A model generated the notes under the pieces. It made no database searches, was not told the origin of the DNA, and was given only the letters and a program-made list of their open reading frames with translations. Positions 1 through 9,046 of a DNA stretch of 64,000 nucleotides are shown in pieces. The position numbers and the translations under genes are program-made. The DNA is from Fumia sp045615345 (GTDB lineage Bacteria > Bacillota > Clostridia > Oscillospirales > Ruminococcaceae): contig JAZLER010000002.1 in the NCBI GenBank assembly GCA_045615345.1, forward strand, positions 10,020 through 74,019, written 5' to 3'. Positions within the stretch are counted from its first letter, which is position 1. Every line of letters starts with the position of its first letter.

Positions 1-2
1 TT

Positions 3-2633
3 GTGACAAAAATGGCAAGAGAACTTGAAAAGATGTATAATCCCCGTGAATTCGAGGACCGCATCTATAAATTCTGGATGGACGGAAAATATTTCACACC
101 ATCTGTTGACTATGACAAAAACCCCTATACTATCGTTATTCCGCCCCCAAACATTACAGGTCAGCTCCATATGGGACACGCTGTTGACGAAACCTTACAG
201 GATATCCTTATCCGTTTTAAGAGAATGCAGGGCTTTTCAACTCTCTGGCTTCCCGGTACCGACCATGCGGCTATTGCAACCGAAGCAAAAATTGTTGCAG
301 CTATGAAAGAAGACGGCGTTACCAAAGAAGATATCGGTTATGACGGCTTTATGGAAAGAGCATGGAAGTGGAAAGAAGTTTACGGCGGAAGAATTGTTGA
401 GCAGCTTAAGAAACTTGGTGCGTCATGTGACTGGTCAAGAGAGAGCTTTACAATGGACGAAAGATGCTCGGCAGCCGTTAAGGAAGTTTTCGTAAACCTT
501 TATAACAAAGGTCTTATCTATAAGGGCGAAAGAATTATCAACTGGTGTCCTTACTGTAAGACATCTATTTCTGATGCTGAAGTTGAATACGAAGAACAGA
601 AAGGCCATTTCTGGCACCTTCGTTATCCTCTCAAAGATGGTAGCGGTTATGTAGAACTTGCTACAACCCGTCCCGAAACTATGCTCGGCGATACTGCAGT
701 TGCAGTAAACCCTGATGACGAAAGATACAAAGATATTGTTGGCAAAACTTTGATTTTGCCGCTCGTTGGCAGAGAAATCCCCGTAGTTGCCGATAGCTAT
801 GTTGATGTTGAATTTGGTACAGGTGTTGTAAAAATTACTCCTGCTCACGACCCCAACGACTTTGAAGTTGGTCTTCGTCATAATTTACCTCTTATCAATG
901 TAATGACTGACGATGCTCATATTGTTGAAGGCTACGGCAAATACAGCGGAATGGACCGTTACGAAGCAAGAAAAGCTATCGTTGCTGACCTTGAAGCAGA
1001 AGGCTATCTTGTAAGAGTTGAAGAACACGACCACAATGTAGGTACTTGCTATCGCTGTGGTACTACTGTTGAACCCCAGGTTTCAAAGCAGTGGTTTGTA
1101 AAGATGGAACCTTTAGCTAAACCTGCTATCGAGGCTGTAAGAAATGGCGAGGTTAAATTCGTTCCTTCCCGTTTTGATAAAATCTATTTCCACTGGATGG
1201 AAAACATCAAAGACTGGTGTATTTCCCGTCAGCTTTGGTGGGGACATCGTATCCCTGCATATTACTGTGCCGATTGTGGCGAAATGGTGGTTTCAAAAGA
1301 AACTCCCGACATCTGTCCGAAATGTGGAAGCAAGAACTTAAAACAGGATGACGATACTCTTGATACATGGTTTTCTTCTGCACTCTGGCCTTTCTCTACT
1401 TTGGGCTGGCTCGAAAACCACGAAGATTACAAATATTTCTACCCCACAAGCACTCTTGTAACAGGCTACGATATTATCTTCTTCTGGGTTTCCCGTATGA
1501 TTTTCTCAGGTATTGAGCATACAGGTAAAGTTCCTTTTGATACAGTATTTATCCACGGTCTTGTAAGGGACAGCCAGGGCAGAAAGATGAGTAAATCTCT
1601 TGGCAATGGTATTGACCCGTTGCAGGTTATCGAAGAATACGGCGCTGATGCTTTGCGCTTTATGCTTGCAAGCGGTATCAGCCCCGGTAACGATACCCGT
1701 TATATTGACGAAAAAGTCAAGGCTGCAAGAAACTTTGCAAACAAACTCTGGAACGCAACAAGATTTATCCTTATGAACCTTTCTGACGAGGTTACAAAAC
1801 CTGAACTCCCCACAGAACTTCTTATGGAAGACCGCTGGGTAGTTTCTCAGTACAACCGCCTTGTTAAGGAAGTTACCGAGAACCTCGAAGGCTATGAACT
1901 CGGCGTTGCTGCACAGAAGATTTATGACTTCCTCTGGGATGTTCTCTGTGACTGGTACATTGAAATTTCCAAAGCAAGACTTCAGGCAGGCGGAGAAACT
2001 TCTCTCAACGCACAGAAAGTTTTGGTTTATGTTCTTGCCAATACACTTAAGCTCCTGCATCCCTTTATGCCCTTTATTACTGAAGAAATCTGGCAGAATA
2101 TTCCTAACGACTGCGAAACAATTATGATGAGTAAATTCCCTGTATATATGGAAGAACTCAATTTTGCCGATGATGAACGCGAATTTACAAGAATTATGGA
2201 TGCTATCAAGGCTATCCGTAATGTTCGTACCGAAAAGAATATTCCTCCGTCCAAGAAATCAGCTATTTTCGTTGAAACAGAATATGTTGATACATTTAAT
2301 AAAGGCGCATCTTTCTTTGAAAGACTTGCTTCTGCTTCCGAAGTAAATGTTGGTAACAGTTTTGAAGTCGAAAACTCAGCACTTGCTGTTACAGACAGCT
2401 GTAAGGTCCATATTCCTATGGGCGACCTTATCGACAAGGATAAAGAACTTGAACGCCTTAACCGTGAAAAAGCTGCTTGTGAAACCGATATCAAAGTTAT
2501 TTCCGGCAAACTTAATAACGAAGGCTTTGTTGCTCGCGCTCCCGAAAAGGTAGTAGCTGCTGAACGCGAAAAACTCGCTAAAGCTCAGGAAAGAATGGAA
2601 AAAATCTTAGAAAGTATCAAAGCTTTAGGATAA
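3..2633 (+). CDS. valS: Valyl-tRNA synthetase
   Basis: Charges tRNA-Val with valine in the cytoplasm. The 876-residue frame has the class I HIGH-type signature (HMGH, residues 56-59) after PPPNITG, the KMSKS loop at residues 528-532, CxxC-type zinc knuckles (WCPYC near 182, YCADC...CPKC near 421-442), an inserted editing domain and a C-terminal coiled-coil arm (about 805-876) typical of ValRS. Full length for the family. The GTG at 3 and the ATG at 12 (MARELEKMYNP) are both possible starts; the ribosome binding site lies outside the window, so the choice is open. Any T-box leader would also be upstream of the window. A bidirectional terminator follows directly. Confidence 0.97.
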   Translation: MTKMARELEKMYNPREFEDRIYKFWMDGKYFTPSVDYDKNPYTIVIPPPNITGQLHMGHAVDETLQDILIRFKRMQGFSTLWLPGTDHAAIATEAKIVAAMKEDGVTKEDIGYDGFMERAWKWKEVYGGRIVEQLKKLGASCDWSRESFTMDERCSAAVKEVFVNLYNKGLIYKGERIINWCPYCKTSISDAEVEYEEQKGHFWHLRYPLKDGSGYVELATTRPETMLGDTAVAVNPDDERYKDIVGKTLILPLVGREIPVVADSYVDVEFGTGVVKITPAHDPNDFEVGLRHNLPLINVMTDDAHIVEGYGKYSGMDRYEARKAIVADLEAEGYLVRVEEHDHNVGTCYRCGTTVEPQVSKQWFVKMEPLAKPAIEAVRNGEVKFVPSRFDKIYFHWMENIKDWCISRQLWWGHRIPAYYCADCGEMVVSKETPDICPKCGSKNLKQDDDTLDTWFSSALWPFSTLGWLENHEDYKYFYPTSTLVTGYDIIFFWVSRMIFSGIEHTGKVPFDTVFIHGLVRDSQGRKMSKSLGNGIDPLQVIEEYGADALRFMLASGISPGNDTRYIDEKVKAARNFANKLWNATRFILMNLSDEVTKPELPTELLMEDRWVVSQYNRLVKEVTENLEGYELGVAAQKIYDFLWDVLCDWYIEISKARLQAGGETSLNAQKVLVYVLANTLKLLHPFMPFITEEIWQNIPNDCETIMMSKFPVYMEELNFADDEREFTRIMDAIKAIRNVRTEKNIPPSKKSAIFVETEYVDTFNKGASFFERLASASEVNVGNSFEVENSALAVTDSCKVHIPMGDLIDKDKELERLNREKAACETDIKVISGKLNNEGFVARAPEKVVAAEREKLAKAQERMEKILESIKALG

Positions 2634-2639
2634 AAGCAA

Positions 2640-2670
2640 AACGCCTTCCCGAAAGGGAAGGCGTTAGTTT
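2640..2670. terminator. Bidirectional terminator between valS and the flavoprotein gene
   Basis: An 11-bp perfect stem (AACGCCTTCCC / GGGAAGGCGTT) with a GAAA loop, followed by a T-rich run on the plus strand. It sits between two convergent genes and probably serves both, although the minus-strand T tract is weak. Confidence 0.85.
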
Positions 2671-3866
2671 TATTTTGTTGCATTTTCTCCGGCTGAATAG
2701 CCTGATGCCCATGCCCACTGGAGGTTAAAACCTCCGCAGTCGCCGTCAATATCAAGTACTTCACCACATGCAAAAAGCCCTTTTACAAGCTTTGACTCCA
2801 TTGTTTCGGGATTAAATTCCGAAGTATCTGCACCGCCAATTGTGACCTGTGCATTTTTCATTCCGTTGGTATCAAGCACTTCTATCTTAAAGTTTTTGAG
2901 GGTATGGCTCAGAATTTTTAAGTCCTCGTCATCAAGGGAAGATGCATTAATCGAAAGTGGAGAAATTCCCGATGTTTTCAAAACACATTGAGCAATTCTT
3001 TTCGGCAAAACTCCCGTAAGAAAATCCTCCATTTTTCTTTCAGGGTTTGTGTAACAACGATTTTTAAGGAAAAAGAAAAGTTTCTTTTCTTCTATATCAG
3101 GCATTAAATCAAGGGAAACAAAAACTTTTTCACCTTTTGAAAGAAGCCTTGAAGCTGTTCCCGAAATCTGCAAAATTGGAGGACCTGAAAGTCCGTAATC
3201 GGTAAAAAGCACTTCGCCGAAATCGGAAGCTGCCTCTTTTTTGCCTGAAAGGAGTTTAACTCCCATATCCATTTTAAGCCCCGACATCGCCTTTGTAACC
3301 GACACATCGGTTTTAAGCTGAACGATAGAAGGGAGGCGTTTTGTGATTTTATGACCGAGGGATTTTAAGAGTTTATAACCTGAATCTGTACCGCCGAGGG
3401 AAGAAGAGGCTTCGCCACCACAGGCGATTATTACAGAATCGGCTCTAAAGGTTTCATTTAAAATGAAACCATTTTCTATTTTGTTTATTTCACAGTCACA
3501 GATGATATTTACACCAAGTTCCTCAGCCTTCAGTCTTAAGATATCAAGAACCGCCGCTGCCTGTAAAGAACGGGGATAAAGTTTTCCGTTTTCAAGTTCA
3601 GTGAAAGGAATACCGATTTCAAAGAAAAATTTTTCTGTATCAAAATTTTCCATAGCAGGAAAAATGAAACTTGTATCATTTCCGTGATATCTTTCAGTTG
3701 TACAGAAACGGTTTGAGATATTACATCTGCCGTTACCGGTTGCAAGGAGTTTTTTCAAAACTCGCGGATTTTTTTCAAAAATCGTAACCGAAGCACCCAG
3801 AGATGCTGCAGTTATAGCAGAGATAAAACCTGAAGCTCCACCGCCGATTATTGCAACATTTTTCAA
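2670..3866 (-). CDS. NAD(P)/FAD-dependent oxidoreductase, HI0933/YhiN (BaiN-like) family
   Basis: Flavoprotein of unknown substrate. The N-terminus carries the dinucleotide-binding motif IGGGASG followed by an acidic end of strand 2 (FEKN), then the family signature KLLATGNGRCNISN; the C-terminus ends with the FAD-contacting CGEVLDIDGDCGGFN. Length of about 398 aa is normal for the family. The frame could start at GTG 3884, but an AAAGGAG site lies 8 nt before TTG 3866, which gives MKNVAIIGGG, so I place the start there. Single-gene unit, divergent from thrS with its own promoter. Family members have been linked to bile acid 7-dehydroxylation loci in some clostridia, but nothing here supports that role. 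Confidence 0.9.
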   Translation of the reverse strand: MKNVAIIGGGASGFISAITAASLGASVTIFEKNPRVLKKLLATGNGRCNISNRFCTTERYHGNDTSFIFPAMENFDTEKFFFEIGIPFTELENGKLYPRSLQAAAVLDILRLKAEELGVNIICDCEINKIENGFILNETFRADSVIIACGGEASSSLGGTDSGYKLLKSLGHKITKRLPSIVQLKTDVSVTKAMSGLKMDMGVKLLSGKKEAASDFGEVLFTDYGLSGPPILQISGTASRLLSKGEKVFVSLDLMPDIEEKKLFFFLKNRCYTNPERKMEDFLTGVLPKRIAQCVLKTSGISPLSINASSLDDEDLKILSHTLKNFKIEVLDTNGMKNAQVTIGGADTSEFNPETMESKLVKGLFACGEVLDIDGDCGGFNLQWAWASGYSAGENATK

Positions 3867-3897
3867 AAAACCATCTCCTTTCACAACCTTTTAACTT

Positions 3898-3926
3898 ATT
3901 TTAACACAAAAAAATATTAAAATCAA
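3898..3926 (-). promoter_or_regulatory. Sigma-A type promoter of the HI0933-family gene
   Basis: On the minus strand TTGATT, a 17-nt spacer and TAAAAT precede the AAAGGAG site. It is back to back with the thrS promoter, only 8 nt away. Confidence 0.6.
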
Positions 3927-3934
3927 CTAAACTC

Positions 3935-3963
3935 TTGACAACTTAATTCAATAGTGTTAAAAT
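3935..3963 (+). promoter_or_regulatory. Sigma-A type promoter of the thrS T-box leader
   Basis: TTGACA, exactly 17 nt, TAAAAT, positioned just upstream of the T-box stem I. Consensus -35 and a good -10. Confidence 0.8.
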
Positions 3964-3974
3964 CAATTTATTAA

Positions 3975-4203
3975 ATCATAGATGAGGACGCGGATTTTTC
4001 AAAAGTCTGTTTCAGAGAGAAGTGCCTTTGGCTGGAAGCATTTCACGGCGGAAAATTCGATACCACCTCGGAGAGTGCGTGAATTAAGCGCAACGGTCAG
4101 CAACCGTTATATTGCTTTCAAGTGGTCAGCTTTGCTGACAATTTGGGTGGAACCGTGGAGTATATGCACTTCATCCCATTTTTGGGGTGGAGTGTTTTTT
4201 GTT
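3975..4203 (+). ncRNA. T-box leader (threonine-specific) controlling thrS
   Basis: Classic T-box order: a K-turn like GATGAGGA near 3981, a distal AGAGAG-type loop near 4012, the specifier region with ACC (Thr codon) at 4062-4064 followed by the usual purine, the antiterminator T-box core GGGTGGAACCG at 4145-4155, and a terminator hairpin 4167-4194 followed by TTTTTT. Uncharged tRNA-Thr would pair with the specifier and T-box and favour read-through into thrS. This fills most of the 350-bp gap between the two genes. Confidence 0.93.
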
Positions 4204-4216
4204 TAGGAGGAATATT

Positions 4217-6160
4217 ATGATTAAAATTACTTTGAAAGACGGAAGCGTTAAGGAATACGCAAAAGGTATAACTGTCGGCGATATTGCAAAAGACCTGAGT
4301 ATGGGACTTTACAGAAATTCTTGCTCTGCAAGGGTAAACGGCAATGTTGTTGACTTGCGTTATGAAGTTTGCGAGGATGCAACTTTAGAAATCTGCACTT
4401 TTGACGACATTGACGGCAAAAAGACTTTCTGGCACACTGCATCTCATGTACTTGCTCAGGCAGTAAAACGCCTTTATCCCACTGCCAAACTTACAATAGG
4501 ACCTGCAATTGACAATGGTTTCTATTATGACTTCGATGTTGAAACTCCTTTCTCTTCCGATGATATTGCAAAAATCGAAGCAGAAATGAAGAAAATCGTA
4601 AAAGAAGATTTGAGCATTGAGCGTTTCGAACTTTCTCCCGCAGAGGCAGTTAAAATGCTTGAAGAAATGGGTGAAAACTACAAGGTTGAGCTTTGTAACG
4701 AACACGCTGACAAAGGCGAAAACATAAGCTTTTACAAACAGGGTGATTTTGTTGACCTTTGCGCAGGCCCTCACCTTATGAGCACCGGTACACTTAAAGC
4801 AGTAAAACTTTTAAACTGCACAGGTGCTTACTGGAGAGGTGACGCAAAAGGTAAACAGCTTTGTCGTGTTTACGGTACTGCATTCCCCAAGGCATCACAG
4901 CTTGAAGAACATTTGACTCAGATAGAAGAAGCTAAAAAACGCGACCATAACCTTCTTGGCCGTCAGCTTGGCCTTTTTACAACTTCCGACCTTATCGGTC
5001 AGGGCCTTCCCATTATGCTTCCTAAGGGAGCAAGAATTATTCAGCTTTTGCAGAGATTTGTAGAAGATGAAGAACAGCGCCGTGGATGGCAGCTTACAAA
5101 AACTCCTTTGATGGCAAAGAGCGATCTTTATAAGCTTTCAGGCCACTGGGGACATTATAAAGATGGTATGTTTGTGTTGGGTGACGAAGAAAAAGATGAC
5201 GAAGTTTTCGCACTCCGTCCTATGACTTGTCCTTTCCAGTATCAGGCATATTTAAGCAAAAAGCGTTCTTACAGAGAGCTTCCCTTAAGATATAACGAAA
5301 CTTCTACTCTTTTCAGAAACGAGGCTTCAGGTGAAATGCACGGCCTTATAAGGGTTCGTCAGTTCACAATTTCCGAAGGCCATCTGATGTGCTTGCCTTC
5401 TCAGCTTGAACAGGAATTCAAAGGCTGTCTTGAGCTTGCAATTTATATGCTTAAGACTTTAGGGCTTTATGAAGATGTTTCTTACAGATTTTCACAGTGG
5501 GATCCCGATGACCGCGAAAAATATATCGGTACTGAAGAACAGTGGAACGAAGCTCAGGATACAATGAAGAGAATTCTTGACCACCTTGAAATCCCTTATG
5601 TTGTCGGTGTTGGTGAAGCCGCATTCTATGGCCCTAAGCTTGATATCCAGATTAAGAATGTTCATGGTAAGGAAGATACCCTCATCACAATCCAGATTGA
5701 CCAGCTTCTCGCTGAAAAATTCGGTATGGAATATGTTGATGCAGACGGTACCACCAAGAACCCCTATATCATTCACAGAACATCTCTTGGTTGTTATGAA
5801 AGAACACTGGCGCTCCTTATCGAAAAATACGCAGGTGCATTTCCTCTCTGGCTTGCACCCATTCAGCTTAAGGTTTTGCCTATCGGTGAACGCCAGCACG
5901 AATATGCTAAAGAAGTTTCCAATACACTTTCAGCTTTGGGCTTCAGAATTGAGCTTGACGACAGAAGCGAAAAAATCGGTTACAAGATCCGTGAAGCACA
6001 GCTTGAAAAAGTTCCCTTTATGCTTGTTATCGGCGAAAAAGAAGCAGAAGCTGGAATGGTTGCAGTCCGTTCACGCGCAGCAGGAGATATGGGCGCTATG
6101 CCACTGGGTGATCTCATTGCAAAACTTGCACAGATGGTAAAGGATAAAGTAAGAGAATAA
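4217..6160 (+). CDS. thrS: Threonyl-tRNA synthetase
   Basis: Charges tRNA-Thr. The 647-aa protein has an N-terminal TGS domain (residues 1-61), the editing/SAD domain with the HxxxH-type motif (HTASHVLAQAV), the class II catalytic core (motif 2 RNEASGEMHGLIR, zinc Cys in MTCPFQYQ) and the C-terminal anticodon domain. Start is ATG 4217, 6 nt after a perfect AGGAGG (4205-4210); the longer frame from 4187 overlaps the T-box terminator and is not used. Controlled by the T-box leader upstream. Monocistronic, closed by a strong hairpin. Confidence 0.98.
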   Translation: MIKITLKDGSVKEYAKGITVGDIAKDLSMGLYRNSCSARVNGNVVDLRYEVCEDATLEICTFDDIDGKKTFWHTASHVLAQAVKRLYPTAKLTIGPAIDNGFYYDFDVETPFSSDDIAKIEAEMKKIVKEDLSIERFELSPAEAVKMLEEMGENYKVELCNEHADKGENISFYKQGDFVDLCAGPHLMSTGTLKAVKLLNCTGAYWRGDAKGKQLCRVYGTAFPKASQLEEHLTQIEEAKKRDHNLLGRQLGLFTTSDLIGQGLPIMLPKGARIIQLLQRFVEDEEQRRGWQLTKTPLMAKSDLYKLSGHWGHYKDGMFVLGDEEKDDEVFALRPMTCPFQYQAYLSKKRSYRELPLRYNETSTLFRNEASGEMHGLIRVRQFTISEGHLMCLPSQLEQEFKGCLELAIYMLKTLGLYEDVSYRFSQWDPDDREKYIGTEEQWNEAQDTMKRILDHLEIPYVVGVGEAAFYGPKLDIQIKNVHGKEDTLITIQIDQLLAEKFGMEYVDADGTTKNPYIIHRTSLGCYERTLALLIEKYAGAFPLWLAPIQLKVLPIGERQHEYAKEVSNTLSALGFRIELDDRSEKIGYKIREAQLEKVPFMLVIGEKEAEAGMVAVRSRAAGDMGAMPLGDLIAKLAQMVKDKVRE

Positions 6161-6164
6161 AAAT

Positions 6165-6196
6165 AAAATCTCTCGGGGAAACCCGAGAGATTTTTT
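6165..6196. terminator. Terminator after thrS
   Basis: A 13-bp stem AAAATCTCTCGGG / CCCGAGAGATTTT with a GAAA loop and a T run. It overlaps the end of the convergent gene and has A/T runs on both sides, so it is probably bidirectional. Confidence 0.9.
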
Positions 6197-7283
6197 AATA
6201 TGTTACATCCGAAAGCATAATATCCACAAGTCCGAGTTTTCCACTTAAAGGACGGTTTTTTAAGTCTGAAGGACTTGAAACGGACATATCGTTTGAGGGG
6301 GAAGTTTCAAGCGAAATAACGATTTTAACACCGGGATTATTGCTTGTAATTTCGATGTTTCCACCATGTAAAATAACAGTTCTCTTTAAAATATCATAGT
6401 AAATTTTCTTCATAGCGGGAGGTTCACCCGTAGCATCGAGAATAGTAAAATCAGAATAATCCGAAGTTTCAATTTCGTTATAATCTGTTACATTGTCTTC
6501 AATTGTTAAGATAAGCTTATTGTTTGCAAACTGTGTTTTTAATAAAAGTGAACCTGTTTCTTTGGTATAAAGATATGAGATATTTATAATATTCAAAATT
6601 GAAGTTGCAAAAAGAGTTGCATCAAGCTCAACCAGACCATTGTAAAAATCAGGTTCAAAGGTAAAGGTGAGCTTTGAAGGAGCAAGAATTTTTTCAACCT
6701 GAGCTGTTACAGGCGTAATAACTTCACGGAAATCCACTAAATTTTTGTGAACTGTCGGTTCTTCGAGCATAGAATAATATGCGCTGAAGTTTGAAGAAAT
6801 CTTTAAGATATTCCGGCAAATTCTTTCTATGTCGTTCAGATAGTGAGATGACTCGTGATCTTTATTTTTTGAAAGATTGTTGCTGATTACTTCCGAAAGA
6901 TTAAAAATTCGTCCTGTTTTCTGCCTGATATAATAAGAAAGCAGATCAATACCCTTGTGCTCGGAAAGTGAAATGTTTTCAGGAACATTTCGTAAAATTC
7001 CTACATAAATATATTCATCGTCATAAAAGGGGATAATTTCAATGAATTTTGAGGCATATTTATCTTTAATCTTAACAGTATAATCCGGAGCGTTTTCAGA
7101 AATAAAACAAGCAAAATCAAAATAAGGGAAACATTCTGTAACAGAAATGCCTTCTGTGATTTTCGGGAAAGCAGTTTTGAGTTTTTGATTTAACCAGAGA
7201 ATTTTCAAATCTTTTGAAAAACAAAAGCAAAACTTGTCGTCATTATTATAAAGTTCATAAAGTAAATTAATTTTTTCCGACAT
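6195..7283 (-). CDS. Orphan histidine-kinase-like protein with PAS-like N-terminus and degenerate ATPase domain
   Basis: A 362-aa soluble protein, no membrane segment or signal peptide. Residues about 15-115 resemble a PAS sensor (LKILWLNQKLKTAFP...). Residues about 125-185 are a helical stretch where a kinase H-box would lie, but the SHYLNDIERICRNIL segment lacks the HExRTP motif. The C-terminal half resembles HATPase_c with a recognisable N-box (SILNIINISYLYT), IEDNV in place of the usual DxGxG, and a typical end (HGGNIEITSNNPGVKIVISL); the usual glycine-rich GIGL loop is not seen. Start ATG 7283 follows AAAGGAGG; the upstream extension to 7313 is leader. No response regulator is adjacent. 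It could be a pseudokinase or a kinase with an unusual partner. Confidence 0.65.
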   Translation of the reverse strand: MSEKINLLYELYNNDDKFCFCFSKDLKILWLNQKLKTAFPKITEGISVTECFPYFDFACFISENAPDYTVKIKDKYASKFIEIIPFYDDEYIYVGILRNVPENISLSEHKGIDLLSYYIRQKTGRIFNLSEVISNNLSKNKDHESSHYLNDIERICRNILKISSNFSAYYSMLEEPTVHKNLVDFREVITPVTAQVEKILAPSKLTFTFEPDFYNGLVELDATLFATSILNIINISYLYTKETGSLLLKTQFANNKLILTIEDNVTDYNEIETSDYSDFTILDATGEPPAMKKIYYDILKRTVILHGGNIEITSNNPGVKIVISLETSPSNDMSVSSPSDLKNRPLSGKLGLVDIMLSDVTY

Positions 7284-7315
7284 AATGTTCCTCCTTTCGA
7301 CATTGATATACATTT

Positions 7316-7343
7316 ATTATACCATTTTCATTTTTTTTGTAAA
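7316..7343 (-). promoter_or_regulatory. Sigma-A type promoter of the orphan kinase-like gene
   Basis: Minus strand TTTACA, 16 nt, TATAAT, 33 nt upstream of the ATG. Confidence 0.65.
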
Positions 7344-7411
7344 GCATTTTCTTTACTTTTTGCGTAAAATGATATACTATATTAGGTGTAAAGAATTTTT
7401 GGGAGAACAAA

Positions 7412-8083
7412 ATGATAAATATTAATAACGACTGGAAAGATTTTTTCGATAACGAAAAGCAAAAAGAGTACTTTAAAACCCTTATGGATTTTATAAGGGA
7501 GGACTCAGAGCAATATAAAATTTTCCCTGAAGAGCAAGATATATTCAATGCTTTTTTATTGACGCCTTTTCGTGATGTAAAGGCAGTTATAATAGGACAG
7601 GACCCCTATCATGGCGAAAATCAGGCGCACGGACTTGCTTTTTCGGTAAAAAAAGGGGAGAAAATTCCACCGTCTTTAAGAAATATCTACAAAGAACTTG
7701 AAAATGACTCAGGAATTAAAAAGCCTTCCCACGGAAACCTGGAAGACTGGGCAAGAGAAGGCATTCTGCTTTTGAATGCAGTGCTTACAGTCAGACAAGG
7801 GCAGGCCGCCTCCCACAGAAACAAGGGATGGGAGATTTTTACTGATAATGTAATAAGATACTTAAACGATAAGAAAACTCCGATAGTTTTCTTTTTGTGG
7901 GGTGCAGATGCGCAGAAAAAGGAAACTCTGATAACAAACAAGTCACATCTTATACTTAAATCGGTGCACCCGAGCCCTTTGTCTGCATCAAGAGGCTTTT
8001 TTGGATGTGGACATTTTTCAAAGTGCAAGGAGTTTCTCCAAAAAAATGGTACAGATATAGATTTTAATATTAAAGGAGAATAA
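7412..8083 (+). CDS. ung: Uracil-DNA glycosylase, family 1
   Basis: Excises uracil from DNA as the first step of base excision repair. Family 1 signatures are complete: GQDPYH at residues 62-67 with Asp64 as the catalytic base, LLLNAVLTV, and HPSPLS at 186-191 with the catalytic His. 223 aa, full length. A GGGAGA site precedes the ATG. A TATACT -10 element lies at 7373-7378 without a clear -35. The flavin reductase gene starts 2 nt after the stop, so the two are co-transcribed. Confidence 0.97.
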   Translation: MININNDWKDFFDNEKQKEYFKTLMDFIREDSEQYKIFPEEQDIFNAFLLTPFRDVKAVIIGQDPYHGENQAHGLAFSVKKGEKIPPSLRNIYKELENDSGIKKPSHGNLEDWAREGILLLNAVLTVRQGQAASHRNKGWEIFTDNVIRYLNDKKTPIVFFLWGADAQKKETLITNKSHLILKSVHPSPLSASRGFFGCGHFSKCKEFLQKNGTDIDFNIKGE

Positions 8084-8085
8084 CT

Positions 8086-8679
8086 ATGGCAAAGCAAGTC
8101 TGGAAACCGGGTACATTGCTGTCACCCGTGCCTCCTGTTATGGTTTCCTGCAAAGACAACGATAAAAGTAACATCCTCACAATAGGCTGGACAGGGATAG
8201 TAAATACTTCGCCTGCTATGACATATATTTCGGTAAGACCCGAAAGATATTCATACGAAATTATAAAGAACTCAGGCGAATTTGTCATAAATCTTACTAC
8301 AAAAGAGCTTGTACATGCTGCGGATTTTTGTGGTGTAAGAAGCGGAAAAAACACCGATAAATTTAAAGAATGCAAACTCACTGAAGGTGTCGCATCCGAG
8401 GTAAATGCACCACTGATTGAGGAGAGCCCCGTGAATATTGAGTGCAAAGTTACCGATATAATCCCGCTTGGTACCCACGATATGTTTCTTGCAAAAATTG
8501 TTGCCGTTAATGTTGATGAAAAGCTTATTGACAAAAACGGGAAACTCTGTCTTGAAAAGTGCGGACTTGTGGCTTATTCGCACGGTAGCTATTTTGCACT
8601 TGGCGAAAAGCTTGGCACATTCGGATATTCTGTACGAAAAAAACCTCTCCCTAAAAGGAAGAGAAAAATAAGTCGATAA
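8086..8679 (+). CDS. Flavin reductase family protein (FMN-binding split barrel)
   Basis: 197-aa flavin reductase-like protein. The N-terminal PVPPVMVSC and the stretches GWTGIVNTSPAMTYISVRPERYS and EFVINL are characteristic of the flavin reductase/FMN-binding split-barrel family, which use reduced or oxidised FMN. The substrate is unknown. Preceded by AAAGGAG and separated by 2 nt from ung. The very basic C-terminal tail (about 185-197) is unlike the core fold. No obvious terminator before the acpP promoter. Confidence 0.88.
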   Translation: MAKQVWKPGTLLSPVPPVMVSCKDNDKSNILTIGWTGIVNTSPAMTYISVRPERYSYEIIKNSGEFVINLTTKELVHAADFCGVRSGKNTDKFKECKLTEGVASEVNAPLIEESPVNIECKVTDIIPLGTHDMFLAKIVAVNVDEKLIDKNGKLCLEKCGLVAYSHGSYFALGEKLGTFGYSVRKKPLPKRKRKISR

Positions 8680-8695
8680 AAATTATAAAAAAGTA

Positions 8696-8724
8696 TTGCA
8701 AAAATACTTTAATCAATATATAAT
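8696..8724 (+). promoter_or_regulatory. Sigma-A type promoter of acpP
   Basis: TTGCAA, 17 nt, TATAAT, with an AAGGAGG site and ATG downstream at 8766. Confidence 0.8.
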
Positions 8725-8765
8725 ATACTTATACAGCCAATTGGATTCAGTAAGGAGGAAAATAT

Positions 8766-8996
8766 ATGATTTTTGAGAAAATTAAGGACATTTTGGTTGA
8801 ACAGTTGGACGTAGAAGAAGATAAGGTTACGGCAGAAGCATCTGTTATTGATGACTTGGGTGCCGACTCTCTTGACCTTGTTGATCTTGTAATGACTATA
8901 GAAGAAGAATTTGATGTTGAGATTTCCGATGATCAAGTTGATGTTATCAAAACTGTTGGAGATATTGTAAAATATATCGAAGAAAATGCTCACTAA
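8766..8996 (+). CDS. acpP: Acyl carrier protein
   Basis: Small acidic carrier for growing acyl chains in type II fatty acid synthesis. 76 aa with the phosphopantetheine attachment motif GADSLD (Ser35) and the expected four-helix pattern. Own promoter, strong AAGGAGG site and own terminator, so it is a single-gene unit here rather than part of a fab cluster. Confidence 0.95.
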   Translation: MIFEKIKDILVEQLDVEEDKVTAEASVIDDLGADSLDLVDLVMTIEEEFDVEISDDQVDVIKTVGDIVKYIEENAH

Positions 8997-9009
8997 AAAT
9001 TAAAAGATA

Positions 9010-9041
9010 AGGCGATGCAACTTTAGTTGCATCGCCTTTTT
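9010..9041 (+). terminator. Terminator after acpP
   Basis: A 13-bp stem around AGGCGATGCAACT / AGTTGCATCGCCT with a 2-nt loop, followed by TTTTTG. Confidence 0.9.
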
Positions 9042-9046
9042 GCTTG

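Noticed and set aside
5577..6140. A 187-codon open frame on the plus strand inside thrS
   Set aside because: It lies entirely within the well-supported thrS frame, has no ribosome binding site and no recognisable domain.
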